Shown one piece after another: positions 1 to 10,869 of a stretch of 64,000 nt of DNA. This DNA comes from Collinsella sp. An7. GTDB lineage: Bacteria > Actinomycetota > Coriobacteriia > Coriobacteriales > Coriobacteriaceae. The position numbers and the translations under genes are program-made. The stretch covers positions 1 through 64,000 of the forward strand of contig NZ_NFHP01000005.1 of NCBI RefSeq assembly GCF_002159335.1. The letters are read 5' to 3'. Every line of letters begins with the position of its first letter. Within the stretch, counting starts at the first letter, position 1. The notes under the pieces were generated by a model. The model made no database searches. It was not told where the DNA came from and saw only the letters and a program-made list of their open reading frames with translations.

Positions 1-142
1 TGTCTAGCACGCGTAAATAGTACCGCTGTTCCGCCTACCGAGTACCGGCGTTCCGCGCACGCGGTACCGGCCCCAACCGAATAGCCTTTCCTCAGGAGGG
101 GGCGCCGCCCGGGTGCCCCCGACCCGTCGAAAGGAGGCCCGC

Positions 143-1720
143 ATGGCCACGAAGAAGGAGATAATGCGCCAGCTGCTGAAGGGGGTGAGCTGGAACGAGG
201 CGGCGAGGTCGCTCGGGTGCAGCAAGGCGACGGTGGCGAAGTGCGCCGCCAAGATGGACGAGGGGCGGATCGACTCGGAGAGACTGGAGTCGATGACCGA
301 CGCGGAGGTCTCGGGCCTCTTCGCCGACGGCAGGTCGAAGCGCGGCGAAGAGTACCTCGAGCCCGATTACGAGCGCGTCTGCGACCAGCTCGCGAGGGTG
401 CCGAAGATGACGCTCTCGCTGCAGTGGGCGCGCTACCTCGATTGTAACCCGGGCGGCAAGAGGCTCTACCAATACTCCCAGTTCTGCAAGAAGGTCGGCG
501 AGTACGCGAGGGCCCGCGGCCTCGCGGCGCGCATCGCGCACGAGCCCGGCAGGACGATGCACGTGGACTGGGCGGGCCTCACCGCATCGGTCTTCGACCC
601 GGTGACGGGCGGGAGGTCGCCCGCCTACCTGTTCGTCGCGGTCTTCCCCTGGTCGGGCTGGATATGGGCCGAGTGCTTCGCCGACATGCGCAGCCGGTCC
701 TGGATCCAGGCGCACGTGCACGCGTTCCAGGCGGCGGGAGGGGTCCCCGACGTCCTCGTGCCGGACAACTGCGCCACCGCCACCGACCGCAGGAGGAGGT
801 CCGACCCGGTGAAGGTCAACGACGCCTACCTCGAGATGGCCGAGCACTACGGGTGCGCGGTGGTGCCGGCCAGGGAGGGGAAACCGAGGGACAAGGGCGC
901 GGTGGAGAAGGCGGTGGACCTGTGCGAGATGTGGGTGCTCGCACCGCTCGCCGACGAGCGCCTCACGTCCCTCGACGAGCTGAACCGCGAGGTGCGGAGG
1001 CTCGTCGACGCCCTCAACGCCCGCGAGCGCGCCGAGGGCAGTCGCGACGACGCGTTCTTCGGCGAGGAGCGCGCGGCGCTGAACCCTCTGCCCGGGGCGC
1101 CGTTCGAGCTGTACGAGTGGAGGCGCTGCAAGGTGTCTCCGGACTACCACGTGCAGTGCGACCACATGCGCTACTCGGTGCCGCACCGCCTCGTCGGCAG
1201 GACCGTCGACGTGCGGCTGGGCGCGGCCTCCGTCGCGATCCTGGACGGCGGCGAGACCGTCGCGGAGCACCGGCGCCTGCGCGGCCGCAAGGGCCAGTAC
1301 TCGACCGATCCCGCGCACATGCCGACGGAGCACCTCGAGGCGCAGTCGCTGTGGACGCGCGAATGGTTCGAGCGCCGCGCCGGCGAGGTCGGCCCCGAGA
1401 CCAAGAGGCTGATAGGGTCGGTCCTCGACGCGCACCCCATCGAGGCGCAGGGCTACGTCCCGTGCTCGAACATCCTGTCCCTCTCCAGGCGCGGCCGGAC
1501 GGCCGAGCTCGAGGCGGCGTGCGCGAAACTCAACGCCTCCGGGGGCACGGCGACCTACACGCGCGTGAAGAACACCATGGCGGCGCTGAGGGCGGAGGCC
1601 GCATCGGCGCCGTCCGCTCGGCAGCCGACGGGACAGGTCGTCGACCGCGCGGAGCACGCCGGCAGGGTCCGCGGCGCCGAGTACTACCGCAGGAGGCGGG
1701 GTGGCTCCGATGCTCAGTGA
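143..1720 (+). CDS. istA: IS21 transposase IstA
   Basis: DDE-type transposase of the IS21 element, about 525 residues. An N-terminal helix-turn-helix region covers roughly residues 10-35 (SWNEAARSLGCSKATVAK). The catalytic acidic triad is visible as D in HVDWAG (about 142), D in VPDNC (about 208) and E in KGAVEKAV (about 255). I chose the ATG at 143 because AAGGAGG lies six bases upstream at 131-137; an in-frame GTG at 113 has no such site. The gene overlaps istB by about 20 bases, the usual translationally coupled arrangement. No internal stop or frameshift is seen, so it could be active. Confidence 0.95.
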   Translation: MATKKEIMRQLLKGVSWNEAARSLGCSKATVAKCAAKMDEGRIDSERLESMTDAEVSGLFADGRSKRGEEYLEPDYERVCDQLARVPKMTLSLQWARYLDCNPGGKRLYQYSQFCKKVGEYARARGLAARIAHEPGRTMHVDWAGLTASVFDPVTGGRSPAYLFVAVFPWSGWIWAECFADMRSRSWIQAHVHAFQAAGGVPDVLVPDNCATATDRRRRSDPVKVNDAYLEMAEHYGCAVVPAREGKPRDKGAVEKAVDLCEMWVLAPLADERLTSLDELNREVRRLVDALNARERAEGSRDDAFFGEERAALNPLPGAPFELYEWRRCKVSPDYHVQCDHMRYSVPHRLVGRTVDVRLGAASVAILDGGETVAEHRRLRGRKGQYSTDPAHMPTEHLEAQSLWTREWFERRAGEVGPETKRLIGSVLDAHPIEAQGYVPCSNILSLSRRGRTAELEAACAKLNASGGTATYTRVKNTMAALRAEAASAPSARQPTGQVVDRAEHAGRVRGAEYYRRRRGGSDAQ

Positions 1721-2480
1721 GGAGGACTTCGCCCTGTTCACGAAATGGCGCGTGGGCGCCTTCGGGAGGAAGCTTCGCGAGATCTGCGAGGACGAGGCGT
1801 TCGACGACATGACCTTCGAGGACAAGATCGGGGCGTGCATCGACGCCGAGCTCGAGGCCCGCGACAGCAGGAAGATCGACAAGGCGGTGAGGGCGGCCCG
1901 CTTCAAGATCAAGGGCGCATGCGTGGAGGACATCTACTACCTCCCCGAAAGGAACCTCACCCGCGACCGCATCGCCAGGCTCGCGTCCTGCGCGTGGGTC
2001 GAGGCCCGCGAGAACCTCGTGATCCTATCGGAGAGCGGAGGGGGCAAGAGCTACATCGCGCAGGCGCTCGGCGTCGCCGCCTGCCGGAACCTCATGTCGG
2101 TGCGCTACGCGCGGCTCAACGACATGTTCCGCGAGCTCAACGTGGCAAGGAGCGAGGGCCGCGTCTACGACGCGCTCGACCGGTTCTCGAAGCCGGACCT
2201 GCTGATCCTGGACGACTTCTTCACGACGCCGATCGAGAACCCGCTCAACGCGGTCGACCTGTTCGAGATTCTGGAGGCCCGGGAGGGCCGCGGCTCGACG
2301 ATGTTCGCGTCGCAGCTCGAGCCCGACCAGTGGTACCTGAGGATCAACTCGGAGCTGTGCGCCGACTCGATACTGAACCGGGCCGTGGAGCACGCCAGGA
2401 CCCTCGATATCAAGGGACCGAACATGCGCGAATACACCGCCGATCTCAAGGCGCAAGCGGAGAAGGGCTACTGGGACTGA
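1701..2480 (+). CDS. istB: IS21 helper ATPase IstB
   Basis: AAA+ ATPase that regulates IstA and target-site choice in IS21 transposition; 259 residues if started at GTG 1701. A P-loop is visible as SESGGGKS near residues 110-117, less canonical than the usual GxxGxGKT, and a Walker B strand as LLILDDFF near 167-174. AGGAGG at 1691-1696 is only four bases from GTG 1701, while an in-frame ATG at 1710 is 13 bases away, so the start is uncertain by three codons. The start overlaps the end of istA. Confidence 0.94.
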   Translation: MAPMLSEEDFALFTKWRVGAFGRKLREICEDEAFDDMTFEDKIGACIDAELEARDSRKIDKAVRAARFKIKGACVEDIYYLPERNLTRDRIARLASCAWVEARENLVILSESGGGKSYIAQALGVAACRNLMSVRYARLNDMFRELNVARSEGRVYDALDRFSKPDLLILDDFFTTPIENPLNAVDLFEILEAREGRGSTMFASQLEPDQWYLRINSELCADSILNRAVEHARTLDIKGPNMREYTADLKAQAEKGYWD

Positions 2481-2575
2481 CGCCCGGTACCCGATAGGCG
2501 GAAGGGCGGTACCGTCTCCCCGGAGGGTCGGTACCGCCCCCGAGGAACGCCGGTACTAAAAACGCGTGCTAGACA

Positions 2576-2661
2576 GCTCCGCCATCTCCCTTGCGGGCGT
2601 GGCCGTAATTGCGCTCTATGTCCTTATCGGGGCCATTGCGCGACGCCGCTCGCGCGCGTAG
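2576..2661 (+). pseudogene. 3' remnant of a membrane-anchored protein gene cut by IS21
   Basis: Immediately right of the IS21 end one frame reads SAISLAGVAVIALYVLIGAI followed by ARRRSRA and a TAG stop at 2659-2661. That is one hydrophobic span of about 20 residues ending in a short Arg-rich tail, the usual C-terminus of a sortase substrate or another tail-anchored surface protein. The 5' part is outside the window. The reading frame runs on into the IS terminal repeat, so the insertion truncated the gene within a few residues of its membrane anchor. Identity of the parent protein cannot be told from this fragment. Confidence 0.55.
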
Positions 2662-2692
2662 AGGCACAAAACCGGCAGACGGCATAGTGCCG

Positions 2693-2724
2693 AAAGGGGC
2701 GACTCCACCAGGAGTCACCCCTTT
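2693..2724. terminator. Hairpin terminator, probably bidirectional
   Basis: A 14-bp stem (AAAGGGGCGACTCC / GGAGTCACCCCTTT, one G-U type mismatch) with a four-base ACCA loop. It begins with AAA and ends with TTT, so it could stop transcription in either direction: the truncated gene on the plus strand and the galactofuranosyltransferase-like gene on the minus strand. Confidence 0.75.
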
Positions 2725-2777
2725 CCCATGGTTAATATAGACATCGCACGTTGCAACCGCATCGCGTCGCATTGCCC

Positions 2778-4625
2778 CTATTGACCGAGTCCCAGATACG
2801 AGGCCCAGAACTCGCGCGAGGTCAGATACGGCAGCGCGCTCTTATAGGCTGCGCGGACGTTTGCGCCCTCCCTCCGATAGCGTTTCATCAACTCCGCCTC
2901 GCGTTTGCGGATGGCGCGAAAGCGCTCACGGTCCATCTGGCGCACAATGCCCTTCTCGCGCGTCGGATCAAGATAGACGAGCACACGGCTGCGCACCGAC
3001 GACCCTTCAAGCGTCGTCTCGCCGTTTTTGACCACATAAGAGGGCGTTCGTCTCAACAGCGCATTGGGAAGATAGTGCTTATCGTAAGGAAGAAAGCGCC
3101 AGACCTTCATGAACGGCTGCGGATGAAACACGTAATCGACATTTGCCAGCACCTCTTGGGTGATTCCCGCGCGCGCCAACACATCAGCATCGAGTTCATC
3201 CACGGGAAGGAGCTTCTCGTTCTTTGCGCCGTTTTCTTTCATAAGCAGTGAGCCATCCGCATGCGCCAAGAACTCAGGGCCCTTGAGATAATCTTCAAAA
3301 CCATCGAGGGTAAGCTCAGCGGCAACGTAGTCAAGATCCCGAAGCGCAAGCCGGATGCTTCGCTTAAAGCGCAGTACGAATTTCTGCTCCGAAGCGCAGT
3401 CGTCGACGGCGATCATCGTCATGAAATTGCGCGTGTACTGGTAGCAATCCACCGAGGGGCGGAAACGCCCCTCAAAGCTCGCATGCCAAACGCAGATTCC
3501 GTCCATCGTCATATAAATCGGCTTATTGCGCATGCCAAACTCGACATCGTCGCACCGAATGAAGAACGGCATGGGGAGCCCATTTTTCTCAATGGCCGAA
3601 ACCGGAATGCAGCTAAACCACCATGCACCGTAAGCACGCGGAATCTCAACGTCGGTACGCTCGTTTTTAAGCATTCCCTCGAGCGTTCCAGCGTCGATAT
3701 CCTTTTTGATGCGCCGATACACGCCGTTTTCTACCACACGGCCCACATCCTCGTACTGCCGTGTGGGTTCTTCCAGTGAGAGCATGGCGCCGTTTACAAA
3801 TGCGTCGCGGTACCGTCCGCGCGCAAGCGACAGGAGGTTGTAGACGCGGATGATGCTCTCCGGCATGATACGCACGTCATCGTCCATAACAATAACGTGC
3901 GTAAAGATACCGGGAGTCTCCGTTGCCGCCATCATGCCGCGCGCAAAACCGCCCGAACCGCCCGCATTGGGGTTAGGCAGAACGGTCACGAGTTCATCCG
4001 AGAGCTCCTCAACATTGAGCGTGCGACCGTTGTCCACCACAAACATATGAAAGTTACGGGAGATAGGGCCGGACTCAGCCGAGATGCCCGACTTAACAAG
4101 CTCGATATTAGGGAGAATGTAACGCTCGTTGTTAAAGGTCGTTGTGGCAATAGCAAGCGAGATTGGGCGAATGCGGTCCTCCTCAACCTCGGCTCGCCAT
4201 GACGCCTCAAACATCTTTAGCGAAGAGTCTTGATGAGGGTCCAAAACGAAGCCGATGAGGTCGTAGCCCGTCAGCTCAAACGGAATCTCCAGCGTCACTG
4301 GAGATTCCAGTGCGTCCACGGTTCGAGAGGCGATCTCGCACGCGGCGTCTTCACCCTCGGGGACGCCGACCAAATGCACCTCTCCCGATCCAGAGACAGC
4401 GATCCGAAGCGTCACGGCAGTAAGCTCCGTATACTTATGCCACTTGCCGGCAGAGAGCCCGTTGATGTAGGTAAGAAAGTCGGCCTCCCCTGTTACCTCG
4501 AGCGCTTCGGCTTCTGCGTCGTAGCAAACTGCACCGCGTTGAGCACGATAGTAGAGCTCGGGGTGGTGCTCTGCATGAGCGTCTACCCGCAAGACAACGT
4601 TGGCCAGCTTATAATCGGTAGTCAT
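2778..4625 (-). CDS. GlfT2-like galactofuranosyltransferase (GT2)
   Basis: Glycosyltransferase of 615 residues resembling GlfT2-type polymerising galactofuranosyltransferases. An N-terminal beta-rich domain (about 1-150) precedes a GT-A domain: nucleotide-sugar region AIATTTFNNERY near 160, NPNAGGSGGFARGM near 218-231, the metal-binding DDD at about 248-250, and downstream WWFSCIP and CVWHASFEGRFRP, the last holding the conserved His. Known family members add UDP-galactofuranose to cell-wall or O-antigen glycans on the cytoplasmic membrane face. The start has GGAGA seven bases upstream. It is the last gene of the minus-strand glycan operon, 15 bases after the preceding GT2. No UDP-galactopyranose mutase (glf) is seen in the window. 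Confidence 0.82.
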   Translation of the reverse strand: MTTDYKLANVVLRVDAHAEHHPELYYRAQRGAVCYDAEAEALEVTGEADFLTYINGLSAGKWHKYTELTAVTLRIAVSGSGEVHLVGVPEGEDAACEIASRTVDALESPVTLEIPFELTGYDLIGFVLDPHQDSSLKMFEASWRAEVEEDRIRPISLAIATTTFNNERYILPNIELVKSGISAESGPISRNFHMFVVDNGRTLNVEELSDELVTVLPNPNAGGSGGFARGMMAATETPGIFTHVIVMDDDVRIMPESIIRVYNLLSLARGRYRDAFVNGAMLSLEEPTRQYEDVGRVVENGVYRRIKKDIDAGTLEGMLKNERTDVEIPRAYGAWWFSCIPVSAIEKNGLPMPFFIRCDDVEFGMRNKPIYMTMDGICVWHASFEGRFRPSVDCYQYTRNFMTMIAVDDCASEQKFVLRFKRSIRLALRDLDYVAAELTLDGFEDYLKGPEFLAHADGSLLMKENGAKNEKLLPVDELDADVLARAGITQEVLANVDYVFHPQPFMKVWRFLPYDKHYLPNALLRRTPSYVVKNGETTLEGSSVRSRVLVYLDPTREKGIVRQMDRERFRAIRKREAELMKRYRREGANVRAAYKSALPYLTSREFWASYLGLGQ

Positions 4626-4640
4626 AGATTCTCCGAACTG

Positions 4641-6431
4641 TTACGTATCTGACGAACCGGCAACTTGGAAGTACCCAGAACGCTGATCGAGGTTGCGATT
4701 GAAATAGGGATCGCCCGCCGCACGAACCGAAGGCCATTTTATATCGAATCTCGTGAGGTCTTCTTGGGTGAACTCGGGCGCATTCGTCGCGAGATCATAA
4801 CGTCGCTCGGGGCAGGTGGCGGCGGTTTGCAGCTTGACGGTCGGTGTTGTTACCACACGCGAACCGGCAGCGATGACGCGGTGACAGAAGTCTGCGGCGC
4901 CGATTTCACCTTCATACATCTCGTCAAAGCCATCGAGCTCGTTAAATTGCGCCCTGCTTACGCACATGCCCTCGACACTCGCGGCGCTCACGTTCTGAAA
5001 CGCCCGAAGGTTGCACTGATACGCCGGAAAATCGTCGGGATAGCCGCGATAGAGCGGGATAATGCCCTCATCTGTTACCGCCATGCCAAACATGCGATTC
5101 GCGCCATTGGCATAGAGCGTCTTGGGGGAAGTCACGCCCACGCCCTCAAGCGCACACAGGCCGACGAGCTGCTCGAGAGGCTCAGGGGTGATGAAGTAGC
5201 TCCCCGCATCGGCAAAGACAAGGTAGTCCCCCGTCGCCGTCCGGGCTCCAGCATTCAGCCGCGCAAAGACACCCGTCCCCTGCGCGACCTCAACCACGCA
5301 GATGCATAAATCAGAGAAGACATCGGCGGACACGTCCACACCTTCAGGTGCAACAAGCACGATCTCGCATGACTCGAAGCTGTTGTTTTGGCGGAAGAAC
5401 TCCAAAAAAAGCGCAGCATCGGACGTGTCACCGGCGCAGTCGACGATAACCGACACCGACTGATTGGCCGGCCGTGAGAACCAGAGGTTATGCGTGCTCA
5501 CGATACCAGAGGCGATGATGCGAGCGCCCGGTGCACACGCCTGAACGCGATTATACGCAGAAATGCGCGATGCCTTCTGACCATATGGCTTTGCATCGGG
5601 GTTAACCGCAGTAGACGCCTCGCTGATACGCCACCGATAGAGAACCTTTGGCACATGGTGAACAACTCGCGCATGCAGAGTCGCAAATTGAACCATGTTG
5701 TAGTCCTGCGCACCATCGTACCGGGCATCGCGCACCGGCATAGCATCAATCAGCGACCGCCTCACCGTCATGAGGTGAATAATGTAGTTCGTGCACAGCA
5801 GGAGCTCGGGGGAATAATCTGGCTTGAACAGCGGATGCCGCGGCACAAAGGTGCCGTTCTCACGCACCACTAAATCCTCGTCACAGTACAAAACGTCGAT
5901 TGCGGGATTCTCCCGCAACGCCTTGAAGTACTCAAACAGCACATCGGGCTCAACGAAGTCATCGTGATCGAGAAAGCAGCAGAACTCGCCAGTCGACGCC
6001 TCAATGCCTCGGTTGGTGTTCTCGGTGATACCGTGGTTTGCATCAAGTGTGACCACCTTTACGCGCTTGTCGCGACGCGCGTAGGCGTTCACCTCGTCAC
6101 AGAGCTCGGCGTTCTCCGGTGAAGCGTTTACCAGCACAAGCTCGAGCTTTGGATAGGTTTGAGCAAGCACTGAGTCTGCCATGGTATGCAGGTACTCAGT
6201 TGGCGTTTTATACAACGGAACGATAAAGCTAAAAAGCGGGGCATCCGCGATGTCCCCCGAAAGCCGGCATTGATCCTCGAGTTGCTGCGGTGTTGCACGA
6301 TGCGCCTCAAACCACGCAGCGTACTCCTTCTGCTGCGTCCAGGCGTCGATGGGAAAATCGTTCTGCGGCGGATTGAGATGCCGTCTCAGAAATCTCGCGG
6401 ACCGTTTTGCAAAATTAAGCACAGATGCCAT
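4641..6431 (-). CDS. GT2-family glycosyltransferase, two-part protein
   Basis: About 596 residues. The N-terminal GT-A domain has FSFIVPLYKTPTEYLHTMADS and the DxD-like FLDHDDFVEPD typical of family 2 enzymes. A second half (about 320-560) has another GT-A-like character (VSVIVDCAGDTSDAALFLEF, YLVFADAGSYFI), so it resembles two-domain rhamnosyl or glycan-chain transferases. I chose ATG 6431 because AAGGGG sits five bases upstream; in-frame starts at 6464 and 6497 lack this. It lies between the rml genes and the galactofuranosyltransferase-like gene, which suggests it builds the same glycan. Donor and acceptor cannot be read from sequence. Confidence 0.85.
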   Translation of the reverse strand: MASVLNFAKRSARFLRRHLNPPQNDFPIDAWTQQKEYAAWFEAHRATPQQLEDQCRLSGDIADAPLFSFIVPLYKTPTEYLHTMADSVLAQTYPKLELVLVNASPENAELCDEVNAYARRDKRVKVVTLDANHGITENTNRGIEASTGEFCCFLDHDDFVEPDVLFEYFKALRENPAIDVLYCDEDLVVRENGTFVPRHPLFKPDYSPELLLCTNYIIHLMTVRRSLIDAMPVRDARYDGAQDYNMVQFATLHARVVHHVPKVLYRWRISEASTAVNPDAKPYGQKASRISAYNRVQACAPGARIIASGIVSTHNLWFSRPANQSVSVIVDCAGDTSDAALFLEFFRQNNSFESCEIVLVAPEGVDVSADVFSDLCICVVEVAQGTGVFARLNAGARTATGDYLVFADAGSYFITPEPLEQLVGLCALEGVGVTSPKTLYANGANRMFGMAVTDEGIIPLYRGYPDDFPAYQCNLRAFQNVSAASVEGMCVSRAQFNELDGFDEMYEGEIGAADFCHRVIAAGSRVVTTPTVKLQTAATCPERRYDLATNAPEFTQEDLTRFDIKWPSVRAAGDPYFNRNLDQRSGYFQVAGSSDT

Positions 6432-6549
6432 GCCGTCCCCTTGTCGAACACCAACTGATGGCATTCTACCAAAGCGGACGGACCGCAGCGGATGCACAAT
6501 GCATCAGCCATGGTCCGCCCGCTATCGAGCGAAGCTTGTTTCTGAGAGT

Positions 6550-8031
6550 TTACCCCCGCAGCGCCCGCACGTACTCCTCGAGCTCGCGCTCCCAGTCGCC
6601 CGGGGTGAAGCCCGCCGCCTCGATCTTGGAGAGGTCGAGCGCGGAGTGGACCGGGCGCGGCGAGACGGGGCCGACCGCGGAGGCGTAGTAGTCCGCGGTC
6701 GACACGGGGCGCACGGCATCGCCGTTGCCGTTAGCGAGGTCAAAGACCTCGCGCGCGATCTCGGCCCAGCTGGCGGCGCGCCCCTCCCCCGTGAGGTTGT
6801 AGGTGCCGTAGGCGGCGGGGGCCACCGGCACCGTAGAGCCCTCGCGGTAACCGAGGAGATGGAGGATGCCCTCGGCCATGTCGCGCGTGAAGGTGAGCCG
6901 GCCGATCTGGTCGTCCACCACGGTGACCTCGGAGAGCGCGTCGCCCGAGTCCGCCACGCGGTCGGAGAGCGCGCACATGGTCTTGACGAAGTTCCTCCCG
7001 TCGCCGATGACCCAGCTCGAGCGCACGATGTAGTGCGCGGGGCACCCCGCCACGGCGAGGTCGCCCGCGGCCTTGGACTGGCCGTAGACGCCGAGCGGCG
7101 AGAGCGGCTCGTCCTCCGCGTGCGCCTCGGCGACACCGTCGAAGACGTAGTCGGAGCTCACGTGGACGAGCGCGATGCCGTGCTCGGCGCAGGTGCGCGC
7201 CATGAGCGCGGGGCCCGCCGCGTTGGCCGCCCAGCAGGCGACGCGGCCCTCGGGCGTCTCGGCGCGGTCGACGGCCGTGTAGGCGCCGCAGTTGATGACC
7301 GTGCCGTAGAGGGACCAGTCGTACTTGGCGTAGTCGACCGGGTCCGAGAGGTCGAAGGTGTCGATGTCGCAGTAGTCGAAGCCCGCGAGGCCGCGCTCCT
7401 CGGCGAGCGCGCGCACGGCGCGCCCGAGCTGGCCGTTGCAGCCGGTGACGAGCGTGCGCCTGGGCTCCATGGGGACGACGTCGGCGAGCAAGGGGTGGTT
7501 GCGGTCGGCCTCGGAGAGCTCCGCCCGCTCGAGCGGGATGGGCCACGCGATGGCGAGCTCGGGGTCGGCGAGGTTCACGAACGTGTAGGTCTTCTTGAGC
7601 TCGGCCGACCAGTGCGCGTCCACGAGGTAGGTGTAGGCGGTGCCGTCCTCGAGCGCCTGGTAGGAGTTGCCCACGCCGCGCGGCACGAAGATGGCGCGCG
7701 AGGGGTCGAGCGTGCAGGTGAATACCTCGCCGTAGGTGGGGCTGCCCGCGCGCAGATCGACCCACGCGCCGAAGACGCTGCCCGTGGCGACCGAGATGAA
7801 CTTGTCCCACGGCTCGGCGTGGATGCCGCGCGTGGCGCCCGCCTTGAGGTTGTAGCTGATGTTGTTCTGGACCCAGGAGAGGTCCGGGAGGCCGAGCGCC
7901 ACCATCTTGGCGCGCTGCCAGTTCTCCTTGAACCACCCGCGGTTGTCCCCGTGGACGGGGAGCTCCACCACCGTGAGCCCGGCGATGCCGGTCTCCTCGG
8001 CCCTGAGCTCCTTCTCGTACTCGAGCGCCAT
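6550..8031 (-). CDS. rmlCD: RmlC-RmlD fusion: dTDP-4-dehydrorhamnose 3,5-epimerase / reductase
   Basis: About 493 residues joining two steps of dTDP-L-rhamnose synthesis. Residues 1-200 are RmlC-like, a cupin epimerase, with NNISYNLKAGATRGIHAEPW holding the conserved His, then VDLR and VPRGVGNSYQAL. From about residue 205 an RmlD-like Rossmann domain begins (TLVTGCNGQLGRAVRAL), with HVSSDYVFDG, the Y-x3-K motif in YGQSKAAGD and VRSSWVIGDG. ATG 8031 follows GGAGGG at good spacing; a GTG lies two codons earlier. The GC-rich gene is followed upstream by rmlB and rmlA, completing the four-step pathway. Confidence 0.93.
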   Translation of the reverse strand: MALEYEKELRAEETGIAGLTVVELPVHGDNRGWFKENWQRAKMVALGLPDLSWVQNNISYNLKAGATRGIHAEPWDKFISVATGSVFGAWVDLRAGSPTYGEVFTCTLDPSRAIFVPRGVGNSYQALEDGTAYTYLVDAHWSAELKKTYTFVNLADPELAIAWPIPLERAELSEADRNHPLLADVVPMEPRRTLVTGCNGQLGRAVRALAEERGLAGFDYCDIDTFDLSDPVDYAKYDWSLYGTVINCGAYTAVDRAETPEGRVACWAANAAGPALMARTCAEHGIALVHVSSDYVFDGVAEAHAEDEPLSPLGVYGQSKAAGDLAVAGCPAHYIVRSSWVIGDGRNFVKTMCALSDRVADSGDALSEVTVVDDQIGRLTFTRDMAEGILHLLGYREGSTVPVAPAAYGTYNLTGEGRAASWAEIAREVFDLANGNGDAVRPVSTADYYASAVGPVSPRPVHSALDLSKIEAAGFTPGDWERELEEYVRALRG

Positions 8032-8095
8032 GCGCACCCTCCGAAATCCGTCGTCGTCCTACATCCCGGCCGCGCCGCGCGCCGGGGCCGCCCGC

Positions 8096-10096
<2,001 letters not shown>

Positions 10097-10213
10097 TCAT
10101 GCGGGCGCGAGCGAGCCGGATGGGACGTCTCTAGGCAAAGCGCACAGGGCGGCGCCACGCGCGTCACCCCACTCTCCATCGAATTGAAGAACCGCTTCGA
10201 TACGCCAGACAAA

Positions 10214-10700
10214 TCAGCTAGCAGAGCGGCAGGAAGAGCCTGGTTGTCCCCCCAGTTCCTTAAACTCAAAATGACGATAAAAGGCAGAAGCCTCGCTGTT
10301 TGCCGGATCGACCAGAAGCGCTCGGGCTCCTATCTGACCAGACACCTCGACGGAACGCAGTATAGCGTCCCTTAAAATGGAGGCTCCCAGCCCCTGGCCC
10401 TGAAAATGAACATCTACGCCCGGCATCCCCAGAAGTATCGGAGGTATGTGCTCAGGGGGTATTGCGTTTCAGCCAGCCACCCTCGACATCGGTGCGCAAT
10501 ACGGAATGCGCGCTCAACGCGTAGAGCCCCGCAATGATTCGCCCGCTGTAGACAACGTAGACGACCGCAGTCCCTTGCCTCATGCTCCGGTGCGCACGGC
10601 GACGCACCCATGCATCCACCACATCAACACCAGAGGTGAAATCGATTACAGCGTCTGACTCCAAGAGCTTACGAGGCGCCGAGAAGCAGCTCATTTCCAT
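10214..10700 (-). pseudogene. GNAT toxin (TacT-like), frameshifted
   Basis: Two frames together give a complete GNAT acetyltransferase. The 5' part reads from MEMSCFSAPRKLL through GRIIAGLYALSAHSV to GGWLKRN. The 3' part reads PEHIPPILLGMPGVDV then QGQGLGASILRDAI (the acetyl-CoA loop) and ANSEASAFYRHFEF. They are split at about 10455-10459, where a run of five C replaces the four that would keep the frame. TacT-type toxins acetylate charged tRNAs and are paired with a DUF1778 antitoxin, whose remnant lies six bases upstream. One extra base kills the gene unless it is a sequencing error. Confidence 0.8.
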
Positions 10701-10706
10701 ACCGGA

Positions 10707-10869
10707 TCACGTTGGAAGCCGGCGCGCCTCTTCGGGCATACCGGCATCGAGAGCGTTCTTGAACTCATTGAAGGCGTCTATCGAAAGACGGGTTGTGGAC
10801 TCCTCTGAAACGTCCCGACGAGCTGCGGAAAGCAGGTTCTCGAGAGCCCACTGGGCCAGGCTCGGTAAC
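10707..10869 (-). pseudogene. TacA-like (DUF1778) antitoxin, 5'-truncated by IS256
   Basis: About 53 C-terminal codons remain: LPSLAQWALENLLSAARRDV, then a short LSIDAFNEFKNALD helix and a stop. This matches the tail of ribbon-helix-helix DUF1778 antitoxins, which wraps the GNAT toxin. The frame meets the IS256-family end at 10870 and the N-terminal DNA-binding half is absent. I could not find it on the far side of the element (12197 onward), so insertion was probably followed by deletion or rearrangement. Confidence 0.68.

Larger units (their letters stand above)
1..2575 (+). mobile_element. IS21-family insertion sequence, apparently complete
   Basis: The element is bounded by a perfect 14-bp inverted repeat, TGTCTAGCACGCGT at 1-14 and its complement at 2562-2575. 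Inside each end lie further copies of a GTACCG-type motif: AGTACCGCTGTTCCGC at 19-34, AGTACCGGCGTTCCGC at 41-56 and GGTACCGG near 63 on the left, and GGAACGCCGGTACT at 2544-2557 plus GGTACCG near 2508 and 2530 on the right. Multiple terminal transposase-binding repeats and an istA-istB pair are typical of IS21. The window starts on the first base of the element, so the left flank and target duplication cannot be checked. Both genes look intact. Confidence 0.93.

Noticed and set aside
92-1933. Long open frame on the minus strand opposite istA
   Set aside because: It is a Arg/Ala/Pro-rich shadow caused by high GC; istA has clear transposase motifs in the other direction.
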